This document shows, one piece after another, positions 35,060-43,534 of a stretch of DNA of 49,297 bases. Position numbers and translations under genes: made by a program. The notes beneath the pieces were generated by a model. It was not told the DNA's origin. It made no database searches and saw only the letters and a program-made list of their open reading frames with translations. Each line of letters opens with the position of its first letter. Position 1 is the first letter of the stretch. Origin of the DNA: Saprospirales bacterium (lineage in GTDB: Bacteria; Bacteroidota; Bacteroidia; Chitinophagales; Saprospiraceae); assembly GCA_002698985.1 (NCBI GenBank), contig PAAY01000043.1, positions 1 through 49,297 on the forward strand. The letters are read 5' to 3'.

Positions 35060-37219
35060 TCACCCCTTCAAAAGCCTCTCCCCCAGCCCGGTAAACCGCT
35101 TCATGGACTTGTCGTTTTTCACGGCCATGTACAGGGCCTTTTTGGTGCCGATGAGGATGACGAGTTTCTTACCCCTGGTGATGGCAGTGTAGAGCAGGTT
35201 GCGGAAGAGCATCATGTAATGGGTGGTGTGAATGGGCACGATGACGCAGGGGCATTCGCTGCCCTGGAATTTATGGACGCTGACGCTGTAAGCCAGCGAA
35301 AGCTGGTCGATCTCGGTGAAATCATAGCACACCTCCCGGCCGTCGAAGTTGACGAAGAGCTCCTGCTCGCTGCGGTCGATGCGGCTGATGCGGCCTACAT
35401 CGCCGTTGTAAACCTCCTTGTCGTAGTTGTTCTGAAGCTGCATCACCTTGTCGTCGTCGTGGAAGCAGCGGCCCAGCTTCACCAGGGGTTCGTAGCTGGG
35501 ATTGAGTTTTTTCTGAAGCAACTCGTTGAGCGCCCTGTTGCCGATGGTGCCCCGGTTCATGGGCGCCAGCACCTGGATGTCGTCAAATGCATCGAAGCCG
35601 TAAGCCTTGGGCAGGCGCGTGTCGATGAGGTTGACGATGAGCTCGGCAATCTTCTCGGGTTCTTCTTCTTCGATAAAAAAGAAGTCGCTGTTTTTGGCAT
35701 TGCTGATGTCGGGAAATTGCCCCGTATTGATGCGGTGGGCATTGGTGATGATGCGCGAGCCGGCCGCCTGTCTGAAGATCTCCGTCAGCCGGGTAACGGG
35801 CAGTTTTTGCGAAGCGATCATATCCTGCAGCACGGCGCCGGGGCCCACGCTGGGCAACTGGTCCACATCGCCCACCAGCAGCAGGCGGGCGTGGGTCGGA
35901 ATGGCTTTCAGCAGGCTGTACATCAGGGCGGTGTCCACCATGCTGGCCTCGTCAACGATGAGCAGGTCACAATCGAGCGGGTTCTCCCTGTTGCGGCGAA
36001 AGCCGCCGATGGAAAAATCAAACTCCAGCAAACTGTGTATGGTGGAGGCCTTCAGGCCGGTGATTTCCGACAAGCGCTTGGCTGCCCGGCCTGTGGGCGC
36101 CGCCAGCTTGATTTTCGAAGTCAGCTGGTGGGTAATGAGCAAAATGACCTTGGTGATAGTGCTCTTGCCGGTCCCCGGCCCGCCGGTGATGATGTGCACC
36201 TTGTCGGCAAGGGAGCGCTCCACGGCCTGCCGCTGCTGCGCTGCCAGCTGGATGTTCAGCTTTTGCTGTGCCCAGGCGATGGCCTTGTCGGCCAGTACCT
36301 TGCGCAGACTGGAGGGAGCCTCCCGGATGCGCTTCAGCTCGGCGGCGATGCCGTTTTCGCAAACGTGCAGGGACTTGAGCCAGATGAAGGGCGCCGGTTT
36401 GTCACCCAGCGGGAGCGGCCCCACCACGATCCTTTCTTCTTCTTCGAGAAATGCCAGTCGCTGCGCAACGAGGTTGGCGTCCACATCGAGCAGTTGGCGG
36501 GCCTCGTCCAGAAACTGGTCCACCGGATAGCAGGTGTGGCCTTTGTTGCTCAGTTCGTTGAGCACATACTCCACTCCGGCGTCGATGCGCATGGGGCTGT
36601 CGGTGGCGATGCCCAGTTTGCGGGCGGTGTCGTCGGCGGTTTTGAAGCCTATGCCCCAGATGTCACGGGCCAGTTGATAGGGATTGTCGGTGATGACCCG
36701 GATGCTGTTCTCGCCGTAGGTTTTGAAAACCTTCTGGGCGTAGGTGGGGCTGATGCCATAGCCCATCAGGAAGGTCATCACCTCCCGGATGGCCTTTTGC
36801 TCCTGCCAGCCGGTTTTGATCTTTTCCAGCCGTTTGGGACCAATGCCGTCGATTTCCATCAGCACATCCGGTGTCTGGTCGATCACATCCAGGGTCTTTT
36901 CGCCATAGCGCACCACGATCTGCTCGGCAAAGTGGTTGCCGATGCCCTTGATCATGCCGCTGGCCAGGTATTTCTGGATGCCACGGATGGTGGCCGGCTG
37001 GGTCACTTCGTAATCTTTTACGATGAACTGATGGCCGTAATTGGGATCGTTTTTCCAATGGCCGGTGCAGCGCAGGGTTTCGCCCACCTGCACCGAGGGC
37101 ATGTTGCCCACCACGGTGGTGAGGTCCCTTTTGCCGGGTTCCTGCATGCGGGCCACCGTCCAGCCGTTCTCGGCATTTTGGAAGGTGATGCGTTCTATGT
37201 GACCGGTTATGGATTCCAT
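35060..37219 (-). CDS. recD2: RecD2-like ATP-dependent 5'-3' DNA helicase
   Basis: A 719-residue SF1B helicase. The N-terminal OB-like part (MESITGHIERITFQNAENGW) and tandem helix-hairpin-helix motifs (SGMIKGIGNHFAEQI; MEIDGIGPKRLEKI; GIGFKTADDTARKLG) mark the RecD2 subgroup, which works without RecBC. Walker A GGPGTGKST is at about 346-354, then LLIVDEASMVD, LLLVGDVDQLPSVGPG, and the C-terminal AYSVSVHKFQGSECPCVIVP motif. It unwinds DNA 5'-3' in repair. The start 37219 (MESITGH) was chosen because it begins the conserved domain; the upstream ATG at 37300 adds an unrelated leader. Confidence 0.92.
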   Translation of the reverse strand: MESITGHIERITFQNAENGWTVARMQEPGKRDLTTVVGNMPSVQVGETLRCTGHWKNDPNYGHQFIVKDYEVTQPATIRGIQKYLASGMIKGIGNHFAEQIVVRYGEKTLDVIDQTPDVLMEIDGIGPKRLEKIKTGWQEQKAIREVMTFLMGYGISPTYAQKVFKTYGENSIRVITDNPYQLARDIWGIGFKTADDTARKLGIATDSPMRIDAGVEYVLNELSNKGHTCYPVDQFLDEARQLLDVDANLVAQRLAFLEEEERIVVGPLPLGDKPAPFIWLKSLHVCENGIAAELKRIREAPSSLRKVLADKAIAWAQQKLNIQLAAQQRQAVERSLADKVHIITGGPGTGKSTITKVILLITHQLTSKIKLAAPTGRAAKRLSEITGLKASTIHSLLEFDFSIGGFRRNRENPLDCDLLIVDEASMVDTALMYSLLKAIPTHARLLLVGDVDQLPSVGPGAVLQDMIASQKLPVTRLTEIFRQAAGSRIITNAHRINTGQFPDISNAKNSDFFFIEEEEPEKIAELIVNLIDTRLPKAYGFDAFDDIQVLAPMNRGTIGNRALNELLQKKLNPSYEPLVKLGRCFHDDDKVMQLQNNYDKEVYNGDVGRISRIDRSEQELFVNFDGREVCYDFTEIDQLSLAYSVSVHKFQGSECPCVIVPIHTTHYMMLFRNLLYTAITRGKKLVILIGTKKALYMAVKNDKSMKRFTGLGERLLKG

Positions 37220-37403
37220 CAGAGCAAATATCGGTGCTTGTGTCGAGGAATTGAACCCGCTTTGCGCAGCGAAAGGCAGAAAAAGGGCTAAAATTTTCAT
37301 TCTTTTGCACCTTCGGAAAACGTGCCGGGCTTCCGGTTTTTGATTAATGAAGAGCTGGGCGGTTTGAAGGTTGAGGAGAGTTCATCCCGACATTCGTCGG
37401 GAG

Positions 37404-37433
37404 GTTGAGAGGGGTTTAGAGGGGTTTAGAGAA
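37404..37433. repeat. Short 10-bp array and hairpin upstream of fabI
   Basis: GGGGTTTAGA is repeated two to three times and is preceded by CCCGACATTCGTCGGG (37387-37402), a hairpin with 5-bp arms. They lie in the divergent recD2-fabI spacer (269 bp). No clear TAnnTTTG box was seen for fabI. Confidence 0.4.
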
Positions 37434-37488
37434 GTTGGTTTCTCACAACTGTCAATTGCGGCCAGCGAAACAAAAGCAAACGTACATC

Positions 37489-38304
37489 ATGGCAAACAAC
37501 CTGTTGAAAGGAAAGAAAGGCGTCATTTTCGGCGCACTCGATGAACAATCAATTGCCTGGAAGGTGGCCGAGCGCTGCCACGAAGAAGGCGCACAGATCG
37601 TGCTGACCAACGCACCGGTGGCCATGCGCTTCGGCAAAATCAACGAACTGGCAGAAAAGATCGGTGCTCCGGTCATTCCGGCCGACGCCACCAAAAATGA
37701 AGACCTGGAAGCACTCTTCAGCCAGGCGCAGGAGCATTTCGGCGGCGGCATCGATTTCGTGCTGCACTCCATCGGCATGTCGCTCAACGTCCGCAAAAAG
37801 AAGGAATACACCGACCTGAACCACGAGTGGATGAAAACCACTTTCGACATCAGCGCCATCTCTTTCCACCGCATCATGCAGACCCTCTGGAAACTGGATG
37901 CCATGAACGAATGGGGCAGCATTGCAGCACTTTCTTACATCGCTGCGCAAAGGGTCTTCCCCGATTATAGCGAAATGGCCGAGTCAAAAGCCCTGCTGGA
38001 GAGCTTTGCCCGTAGCTTTGGCTACCACTGGGGCACCCGCAAAAAGGTGCGTGTGAACACCATCTCGCAAAGCCCCACCATGACCACCGCCGGCAGCGGC
38101 GTCAAAGGCTTCATGGATTTCTTCAACTACGCCGACAAAATGTCCCCCCTCGGCAACGCCACCGCTGAAGATTGCGCCAACTACTGCGTTTTCCTTTTCA
38201 GCGACCTCTCCCGCATGATCACCATGCAGAACCTCTTCCACGACGGCGGATTCAGCTCCATGGGTATCAATCCGGCGCTGATGGGAGATCAATCAGAGGG
38301 ATGA
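37489..38304 (+). CDS. fabI: Enoyl-[acyl-carrier-protein] reductase (NADH)
   Basis: A 271-residue short-chain dehydrogenase-type FabI. It has the nucleotide-binding start GKKGVIFGALDEQSIAWKVA (FabI form of the glycine motif), DFVLHSIGMS, and the catalytic pair in DYSEMAESKAL (Tyr-x6-Lys), then RVNTISQSPTMTTAGSG. It reduces enoyl-ACP in the last step of fatty-acid elongation. The start 37489 (MANNLLKGK) matches family proteins. The last codons and the TGA stop lie in a GGGATGA tandem array that runs to the next gene. Confidence 0.95.
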   Translation: MANNLLKGKKGVIFGALDEQSIAWKVAERCHEEGAQIVLTNAPVAMRFGKINELAEKIGAPVIPADATKNEDLEALFSQAQEHFGGGIDFVLHSIGMSLNVRKKKEYTDLNHEWMKTTFDISAISFHRIMQTLWKLDAMNEWGSIAALSYIAAQRVFPDYSEMAESKALLESFARSFGYHWGTRKKVRVNTISQSPTMTTAGSGVKGFMDFFNYADKMSPLGNATAEDCANYCVFLFSDLSRMITMQNLFHDGGFSSMGINPALMGDQSEG

Positions 38305-38341
38305 GGGATGAGGGATGAGGGATGAATGATGAGGGATGAAG
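38296..38341. repeat. GGGATGA tandem array across the fabI stop codon
   Basis: About six copies of the 7-bp unit GGGATGA start within the last codons of fabI and end 1 bp before the next gene's ATG. As it includes the stop, changes in copy number would affect only the spacing to the next gene. Confidence 0.75.
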
Positions 38342-38342
38342 T

Positions 38343-39365
38343 ATGAATCGTAATCACATCCAGCAATTATTCAATGAGGGCATTTTCCCGAGGGGAAGGG
38401 AAAATGCCCTTTTGATTGAGACGCATGCCAACTGGATCATCCTGGCGGGGGAATATGCCTATAAAATAAAGCGCCCGGTTAAATTCTCTTTTCTCGACTA
38501 TTCCACGCCTTCGCTGCGCAAACACTATTGCGAAGAAGAAGTGCGGCTGAACCGCCGCCTGACCGATATTTACCTGGGGGTGGAACAGGTGGTAGATACA
38601 GGAACGGAGCTGGGTATAGGCCTGGAGGGAAAGGCAATCGACCACGCTGTTGTCATGCGTCGCCTGGACCCCGGGCGGCAAATGCACACCTTGCTGCAAA
38701 AAGGGCTGGTGACAGAAAAGGACGTGCAAAAGCTGGCGGCCAAACTGGCCAATTTTCACAAATATGCCCGGGTGCCCCATAAAGGCCCCTCCGCAGAAAG
38801 TCTGCTCGAAGATTTTGCCGATCTCAGCTCGGTCAGTGAGGTCCTCGCTTCGCAATTCGGCAGCGATATTTCCGAAAATATAGAACTATGGATTGACCAG
38901 GCGGGAAAAGTGCTGGATTCACTATCCAGCAGAATATCAGAACGGCACAATGCCGGCTTTGTCATCGATGGCCATGGCGATCTGCACTCGGCCAACATCT
39001 TCCTGCTCGAAGAACCAGTCGTTTTCGACTGTGTAGAATTCAACGAGCATTTTCGCATCAACGACGTGCTCTCTGAAATGGCCTTCCTGGCCATGGACAT
39101 GGAGCGCTACGGCTACAAGTCGCTCTCGAAATTCATGATGCGGGAATACCAGAAAATATATCCGGTTATCTTGAATGAACAGGATGAATTGCTGTTCCTT
39201 TATTTTCTTCTTTACCGGGCCAATGTCCGCCTGAAAATCGGAGGTTTGAAAGCCATGGACACGCTGGAAAAACAAAGGGAGCTGCCCGATTACGACAGAA
39301 AACAACTGGAACTGTTTATCAGATTGTGCGGGCGCTATTCTTCTCTTATTGAGCGCTGCACTTAG
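38343..39365 (+). CDS. Aminoglycoside phosphotransferase-like kinase family protein
   Basis: A 340-residue kinase-like protein of the COG2187 type. It has an N-lobe with YAYKIKRPVKFSFLDYST (Lys for ATP), the catalytic loop VIDGHGDLHSANIFL (HGDxxxxN) and the metal-binding FDCVEFNEHFRIND. In other bacteria similar domains are fused to a P-loop kinase; here that part is missing. The substrate is unknown, so antibiotic resistance should not be assumed. It follows fabI by 38 bp and may be co-transcribed. Confidence 0.8.
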   Translation: MNRNHIQQLFNEGIFPRGRENALLIETHANWIILAGEYAYKIKRPVKFSFLDYSTPSLRKHYCEEEVRLNRRLTDIYLGVEQVVDTGTELGIGLEGKAIDHAVVMRRLDPGRQMHTLLQKGLVTEKDVQKLAAKLANFHKYARVPHKGPSAESLLEDFADLSSVSEVLASQFGSDISENIELWIDQAGKVLDSLSSRISERHNAGFVIDGHGDLHSANIFLLEEPVVFDCVEFNEHFRINDVLSEMAFLAMDMERYGYKSLSKFMMREYQKIYPVILNEQDELLFLYFLLYRANVRLKIGGLKAMDTLEKQRELPDYDRKQLELFIRLCGRYSSLIERCT

Positions 39366-39366
39366 A

Positions 39367-39918
39367 TCACACTTCCTTCCCATGAGGGGTCAAATCCACC
39401 GGAAGATAATCGCGAAGCATATCAACTTCTGCCATAGGCGCCCCTAATTTTTGCAACATATTGGCATAGCGATTGACATCTCGGGCAGCCATGATGGACC
39501 TGACCAAAATGATGATAAAAACAAGTTTGAAAGCGATGCCCGTATAAAGAGATGAAACATCCACCATGGCAGATATTGCCATCACCAAAAGAAAATAACC
39601 CAAAGCCACAGAAAAAGCCCATGCAGGCTTTTTGAAAGACCAATAAATGCAGCCGATAAACACTCCCAAAGACACTGCAAGGTCAATGGCCACCTCCCAT
39701 ACACTGACCGGAACCTCATCACGCATATTAAGACTGACAATGGCGCTGACCACCATGATGGCCGAAGCCACCCACAGGATAATCCTGCCTTGCTTTAGTC
39801 GTTTCAACCGGTCGTTGGCTTCTATCTTCAGAAAATTCACTTTCCTGATCACCTCCGGTGGAAGTTCCAAATTGGTTTCACCGAGATCGTGGATGTCGTC
39901 GAGAATGTCGTCGTTCAT
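39367..39918 (-). CDS. Four-TM membrane protein of unknown function
   Basis: A 183-residue protein. A cytoplasmic N-terminal part (~50 residues, acidic, coiled helix VIRKVNFLKIEANDRLKRLK) is followed by TM helices IILWVASAIMVVSAIVSL, WEVAIDLAVSLGVFIGCIYW, AFSVALGYFLLVMAISAMV and AFKLVFIIILVRSIMAA. No family was recognised. It is convergent with the kinase-like gene, with 1 bp between them. A 10-bp tandem array lies directly upstream. Confidence 0.72.
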   Translation of the reverse strand: MNDDILDDIHDLGETNLELPPEVIRKVNFLKIEANDRLKRLKQGRIILWVASAIMVVSAIVSLNMRDEVPVSVWEVAIDLAVSLGVFIGCIYWSFKKPAWAFSVALGYFLLVMAISAMVDVSSLYTGIAFKLVFIIILVRSIMAARDVNRYANMLQKLGAPMAEVDMLRDYLPVDLTPHGKEV

Positions 39919-39925
39919 TTTTGAA

Positions 39926-39988
39926 GGATTATGAGGGTTATAGGGATTATAGGGATTATAGGGATTATAGGGATTATAGGGATTATAA
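39926..39988. repeat. Tandem array of GGGATTATAG, about six copies
   Basis: A near-perfect 10-bp unit over 63 bp immediately upstream of the membrane-protein start codon, where its promoter or leader would be. Related GGATTATAG/GGATTATGG units occur at 45062-45112 and 45217-45262. Confidence 0.85.
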
Positions 39989-40099
39989 AGTTTTTTGGGG
40001 ATTCGGTATAACCCGTTACTCCGATTAATCTACGGTCGATTTTTGGGGTGGTTTCTCGCTGCCGTATAGCCTGTCGCATTTCTCCGCCCACGACCCAAG

Positions 40100-41344
40100 T
40101 TACAAATACCGGTTAGGATCAAAAAATTTTGCATAGCGTTCATCCGGATTTCCGGCGATCAATTGCTCCACCAACATCCCGGTGGCGGGGCCAAGGCTGA
40201 GGCCCATCATTGCGTGGCCGGTAGCCACCATGAGGTTCTCGTATTTGCGAAGATAACCAATATAAGGCAGGCCATCCGGTGTGCAGGGACGATAGCCGTA
40301 CCAGGCACTTCCAGGGTCGGTTTGCGGCATTTCGAATTTAGGGAAATATTGCGGAATGGAATCCAGAATCGCCTGCACCCGGCGCCTGTTCACACCCGCA
40401 GCCAGGCCGCTCAGCTCCAGGGTTCCGGCAAAGCGGAGGTCATCGCCCATGGGGGTTACGGCCACCCGCGCTTCCACCAGGATACAGGCATGCTGCGGGC
40501 GGTGGGCCGGTTTTTTCAGCGTCACGGAATAGCCTTTTCCATCCTGCAATGGCAGGTGGATGCCGGCTTTCTTCAACAGCTTTCCCGTCCAGCTTCCGGC
40601 GGCTATCAAAAATGCATCGGCTTCAAAATATTGTGAGGAACTTTTCAGCGCACCGATCTTATTTCCTTTTAATTCAAACCCGGCGATTTCCGTATTTGGA
40701 TAAAAACGGACTCCCTTTTCGCCCAGTTTTTCTTTCAACAATTTCATCAAAATATTGGGGTACATATAGGCGTCGGCAGGATAAAAAACACCGCCCCGGA
40801 CATCCAGCTCCACGCCTTTCTCGAAGTCAGCCACTTCGGTCGCTGTCAAAACCTTTGGCTCAAGACCTAGCGCTGAAGCCTTTTCAGCCATTTCCAATTC
40901 TTCCTTTTCCACATGGGCATCTTTGTACAGCATCAGAATGCCCTCCTTCCGCAATTTGAAATCCAGCCCGGTCTCCTTTTCAAACTCGAGGTACCCCTTC
41001 TTGCCCAAGAGGTTGAAATCCAGCAATACGGGCATGGCGGCTTCGGCCTGCCGGGCATTGCAGGAGCGATAAAACCTCCATAGCCACTTCATCAACTCGA
41101 CATTCAGCCTGGGACGGATGTAAAAGGGGCTGTCGGCCCTGAACATCCAGCGCAGGCCCTGCGCCACCACTCCCGGCGCTGCCAATGGCACAAAATGGCT
41201 GGGGGTCACCATCCCCGCATTGCCGAAGGAACAATTGTCCGAAAAATCGCCTTTGTCCACCACGCTCACTTCATGCCCGGCCTTTGCAAGGTGCCAGGCC
41301 GAAAAAAGCCCGATGACGCCACCACCTACGATCGTTATTTGCAT
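40100..41344 (-). CDS. FAD-dependent D-amino-acid/D-hydroxyproline dehydrogenase
   Basis: A 414-residue DadA-like oxidoreductase. The dinucleotide-binding motif IVGGGVIGLFSAWHLA (4-19), VDKGDFSDNCSFGNAGMVTP, and the C-terminal FAD contact YGYRPCTPDGLPYIGYLRKY ... GHAMMGLSLGPATG are present. Next to a 4-hydroxyproline epimerase it should oxidise cis-4-hydroxy-D-proline to pyrroline-4-hydroxy-2-carboxylate. The start 41344 (MQITIVGGG) is clear; the longer frame upstream is a translated TTGTTGAA-type repeat. The electron acceptor is not evident. Confidence 0.88.
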   Translation of the reverse strand: MQITIVGGGVIGLFSAWHLAKAGHEVSVVDKGDFSDNCSFGNAGMVTPSHFVPLAAPGVVAQGLRWMFRADSPFYIRPRLNVELMKWLWRFYRSCNARQAEAAMPVLLDFNLLGKKGYLEFEKETGLDFKLRKEGILMLYKDAHVEKEELEMAEKASALGLEPKVLTATEVADFEKGVELDVRGGVFYPADAYMYPNILMKLLKEKLGEKGVRFYPNTEIAGFELKGNKIGALKSSSQYFEADAFLIAAGSWTGKLLKKAGIHLPLQDGKGYSVTLKKPAHRPQHACILVEARVAVTPMGDDLRFAGTLELSGLAAGVNRRRVQAILDSIPQYFPKFEMPQTDPGSAWYGYRPCTPDGLPYIGYLRKYENLMVATGHAMMGLSLGPATGMLVEQLIAGNPDERYAKFFDPNRYL

Positions 41345-41420
41345 TGTTGAGGTTGTTGAATTGTTGAGATTGTTGAAGTGTTGAAGTTGTTGATTGTTGA
41401 GATTGTTGAAGTGTTGAAAA
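41345..41420. repeat. TTGTTGAAGTG-type tandem array upstream of the dehydrogenase
   Basis: Imperfect repeats of GTTGAGATTGTTGAAGT cover about 75 bp directly before the dehydrogenase start codon. The remaining spacer to the epimerase gene holds CCCTGCCTGTCGGCAGACAG plus GG (41496-41517), a palindrome, and TTCTTCAAATCCTCGATTCC repeats. Confidence 0.7.
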
Positions 41421-41545
41421 TTAGCGACAACCGGTTTTTTTTTATATCCTCGCATCCTCATCCGCCGACTGGCGAATCGATTCCTCAGCTCCTCCCTGCC
41501 TGTCGGCAGACAGGGATTCTTCAAATCCTCGATTCCTCAAAGAAA

Positions 41546-42547
41546 TCACTTGACCACAAACCCATGCGCATAGGGGTCATCCGCATCGTCGATGATGATG
41601 TGGTTGTAGCCGGTGATGCGGGCCCAACCCTGAATGCTCGGGACGATGGCCTCGTAATCACCAACCTTTGTGGCTGCCTCCACCCTGCCGGTGAAGGTGC
41701 TGCCGATGATGCTCTCGTGCACGAAGCTGTCGCCGACTTTGAGTTTTCCGAGGGCGGCCCATTGGGCCATTCGGGCGGAGGTGCCGGTGCCGCAAGGCGA
41801 GCGGTCGATGGCCTTGTCGCCATAGAAAACGGCGTTGCGGGCATGGGCTTCGGGGCGGGTGGGCTTGCCGGTCCAGAGGATGTGGCTCAGGCCCCGGATG
41901 CGGGGATCTTCCGGATGTTCGAAGGTGTATTTCTCATTGATTCGCTGGCGCAATACGGGGCTCCAGCCAATGAGCTGCCCGGCCGTGAAGTGCTCCAGGC
42001 CGGGAAAATTCTCCTGCACGTCCACGATGGCGTAAAAGTTACCGCCGTAGGCCACGTCCACCTTCAGGGTGCCCAGGTCGGGGCATTCCACTTCCAGTTG
42101 GCAGCTGTGCAGGAAGGCCGGCACATTGGTCAGCCGCACCCACTTCACTTTTTTGCCCTCCTGGTGGTATTCCACCTGCACCAGCCCGGCGGGAGTCTCC
42201 AGTCGGAGGCGGCCCGGGGTCTTGGGCTGCACCAGTCCGTGCTCGATGGCGATGGTCACCGTGCCGATGGTTCCGTGCCCGCACATGGGCAGGCAGCCGC
42301 TGGTTTCGATGAAGAGCACCGCCACGTCATTCGCCGGGTCGGCCGGCGGGTACAGGATGCTGCCCGACATCATGTCGTGCCCCCGCGGCTCAAACATGAG
42401 GCCTGTGCGAATCCAGTCGTAATGTTCCAGAAAATACAGGCGTTTCTCGGCGATGGTTTTGCCCTCAAGCTGCGGGCCGCCCCCCGCCACCAACCTCACC
42501 GGGTTGCCGCAGGTATGTGCATCGATGCAGAAGAAGTCTTTTCGCAT
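41546..42547 (-). CDS. 4-hydroxyproline 2-epimerase (proline racemase family)
   Basis: A 333-residue protein with both catalytic Cys of the family: Cys89 in LPMCGHGTIG and Cys252 in DRSPCGTGTSARMA, plus the substrate contact FEPRGHDMMSGS. Having Cys-Cys rather than Thr or Ser at the second position separates it from 3-hydroxyproline dehydratases. It interconverts trans-4-hydroxy-L-proline and cis-4-hydroxy-D-proline, the first step of the pathway encoded around it. Start at 42547 (MRKDFFCIDAHTCGNP). Confidence 0.92.
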   Translation of the reverse strand: MRKDFFCIDAHTCGNPVRLVAGGGPQLEGKTIAEKRLYFLEHYDWIRTGLMFEPRGHDMMSGSILYPPADPANDVAVLFIETSGCLPMCGHGTIGTVTIAIEHGLVQPKTPGRLRLETPAGLVQVEYHQEGKKVKWVRLTNVPAFLHSCQLEVECPDLGTLKVDVAYGGNFYAIVDVQENFPGLEHFTAGQLIGWSPVLRQRINEKYTFEHPEDPRIRGLSHILWTGKPTRPEAHARNAVFYGDKAIDRSPCGTGTSARMAQWAALGKLKVGDSFVHESIIGSTFTGRVEAATKVGDYEAIVPSIQGWARITGYNHIIIDDADDPYAHGFVVK

Positions 42548-42566
42548 GAAGTGTTTTTAAAGCGAA

Positions 42567-42806
42567 TCATTCACCCTTTGATTGGTCAGTAGGTGTGACC
42601 AGTTTCACAACATAACCATACACCAGTCCACCAGCCAGCCAAATGGGCAAACTTTTGAGTGCAATGCCTACCGATGGATTTTCATCGTAGAAAAAGTAAT
42701 CGAAAGCCATGTTGAATACGAACATGAAGAGGCCGAAAGAAATCCCCTGCCGGATCCAGCCTCTGCCGGCAAATGGGTTGGGTTTGGGTGGGATTTTAGC
42801 TTCCAT
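42567..42806 (-). CDS. Small membrane protein, unknown
   Basis: A 79-residue protein with a Pro-rich N-terminus (MEAKIPPKPNPF) and two hydrophobic segments (ISFGLFMFVFNMAFDYFFY; PIWLAGGLVYGYVVKLV). No family was recognised. It is 19 bp upstream of the epimerase start in the same direction and 18 bp from the toxin gene stop, so probably co-transcribed. A link to hydroxyproline is not supported. Confidence 0.6.
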   Translation of the reverse strand: MEAKIPPKPNPFAGRGWIRQGISFGLFMFVFNMAFDYFFYDENPSVGIALKSLPIWLAGGLVYGYVVKLVTPTDQSKGE

Positions 42807-42824
42807 GATTGCCGTGTTTTTTAA

Positions 42825-43214
42825 TTACCATGATTCCAGTGATAACCCGGGTATAGATTCAAAATGCCTATCTCGACTGACGAGCGTCAATCCTTTTTGC
42901 ATTGCAACAGCGGCTATCCAAATATCGTTTTCAGGGATTGGCGTTCCGGCTTTTTTGAGATTATACTTGATGGCACCATAAAAGCTCGCCGTCTCCTTGT
43001 CACAATGGAGTACATTGACCACATTGGCCAATGTGTTTATTTTCAAAGTATTTTCCACTTTTTTAATTGAATTATTTGCACCGTAGTACAACTCTCCCAA
43101 CACGATGGAAGGCAAGCATATCTGATTGGCCTTTTTTAGTTTTGAAATTACTTTCTCGTCATTTTTGAAAAGGGCAATCACGATATTGGTATCCCAAATG
43201 AAATCACCATTCAT
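42825..43214 (-). CDS. vapC: PIN-domain toxin (VapC-like ribonuclease)
   Basis: A 129-residue PIN domain. The acidic residues of the active site are in FIWDTNIVIALF (D8), IVLGELYYGA (E41), PIPENDIWIAAVAM (Asp) and LVSRDRHF (Asp). VapC toxins cut tRNA or rRNA loops when the antitoxin is lost. It overlaps the upstream antitoxin gene by 11 bp, the usual coupled layout. The pair is inserted between epimerase and semialdehyde dehydrogenase genes of the hydroxyproline locus. Confidence 0.9.
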   Translation of the reverse strand: MNGDFIWDTNIVIALFKNDEKVISKLKKANQICLPSIVLGELYYGANNSIKKVENTLKINTLANVVNVLHCDKETASFYGAIKYNLKKAGTPIPENDIWIAAVAMQKGLTLVSRDRHFESIPGLSLESW

Positions 43215-43428
43215 CGTAGTTTATTTTTTCGCAATCTTTAATAGCTTCTTCCATCTCAATCAATGATTCTTCATCCCAGGTGCCTGCCAAATCCAACAAT
43301 TCTTTATTTTGAGAGGTCCCATTCTTCCTCAAAATATCTTTAAGAAAAGATAACACCTCTTTCAATTGGGTGCCACTCAATTGACCTAATAATTTTATGA
43401 TGGAATTTTTAATCTCGATGCTATCCAT
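43204..43428 (-). CDS. Antitoxin of the VapC-like toxin
   Basis: About 74 residues (82 if it starts at 43452): helical, acidic C-terminus (LAGTWDEESLIEMEEAIKDC), N-terminal helix MDSIEIKNSIIKLLGQLSG. Position directly before and overlapping vapC identifies it; the DNA-binding fold was not recognised with certainty. It should bind and neutralise the toxin through the C-terminal half and repress the promoter. Confidence 0.75.
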   Translation of the reverse strand: MDSIEIKNSIIKLLGQLSGTQLKEVLSFLKDILRKNGTSQNKELLDLAGTWDEESLIEMEEAIKDCEKINYDEW

Positions 43429-43486
43429 AACCCATTCATTTTGTGACTCCAAAGATAAGAATACTTCCGTTTCCTCTCAGTTCCTC

Positions 43487-43529
43487 CCCCGTGCCGATGT
43501 CCCGAAAGTTTTCGGGATCGGCATCGGGG
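43487..43529. repeat. Large REP-like hairpin at the dehydrogenase gene end
   Basis: CCCCGTGCCGATGTCCCGAAA pairs with its near-complement TTTCGGGATCGGCATCGGGG with few mismatches. It lies just after the semialdehyde dehydrogenase stop and before the toxin-antitoxin promoter. Likely a terminator or REP-like element. Confidence 0.65.
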
Positions 43530-43534
43530 CTCAA

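Noticed and set aside
35219..37291. A 690-codon plus-strand open frame opposite the RecD2-type helicase
   Set aside because: It is antisense to a clear helicase with all motifs, and its translation is His/Ala/Gly-rich with no domain. It is a shadow of GC-rich codon use.
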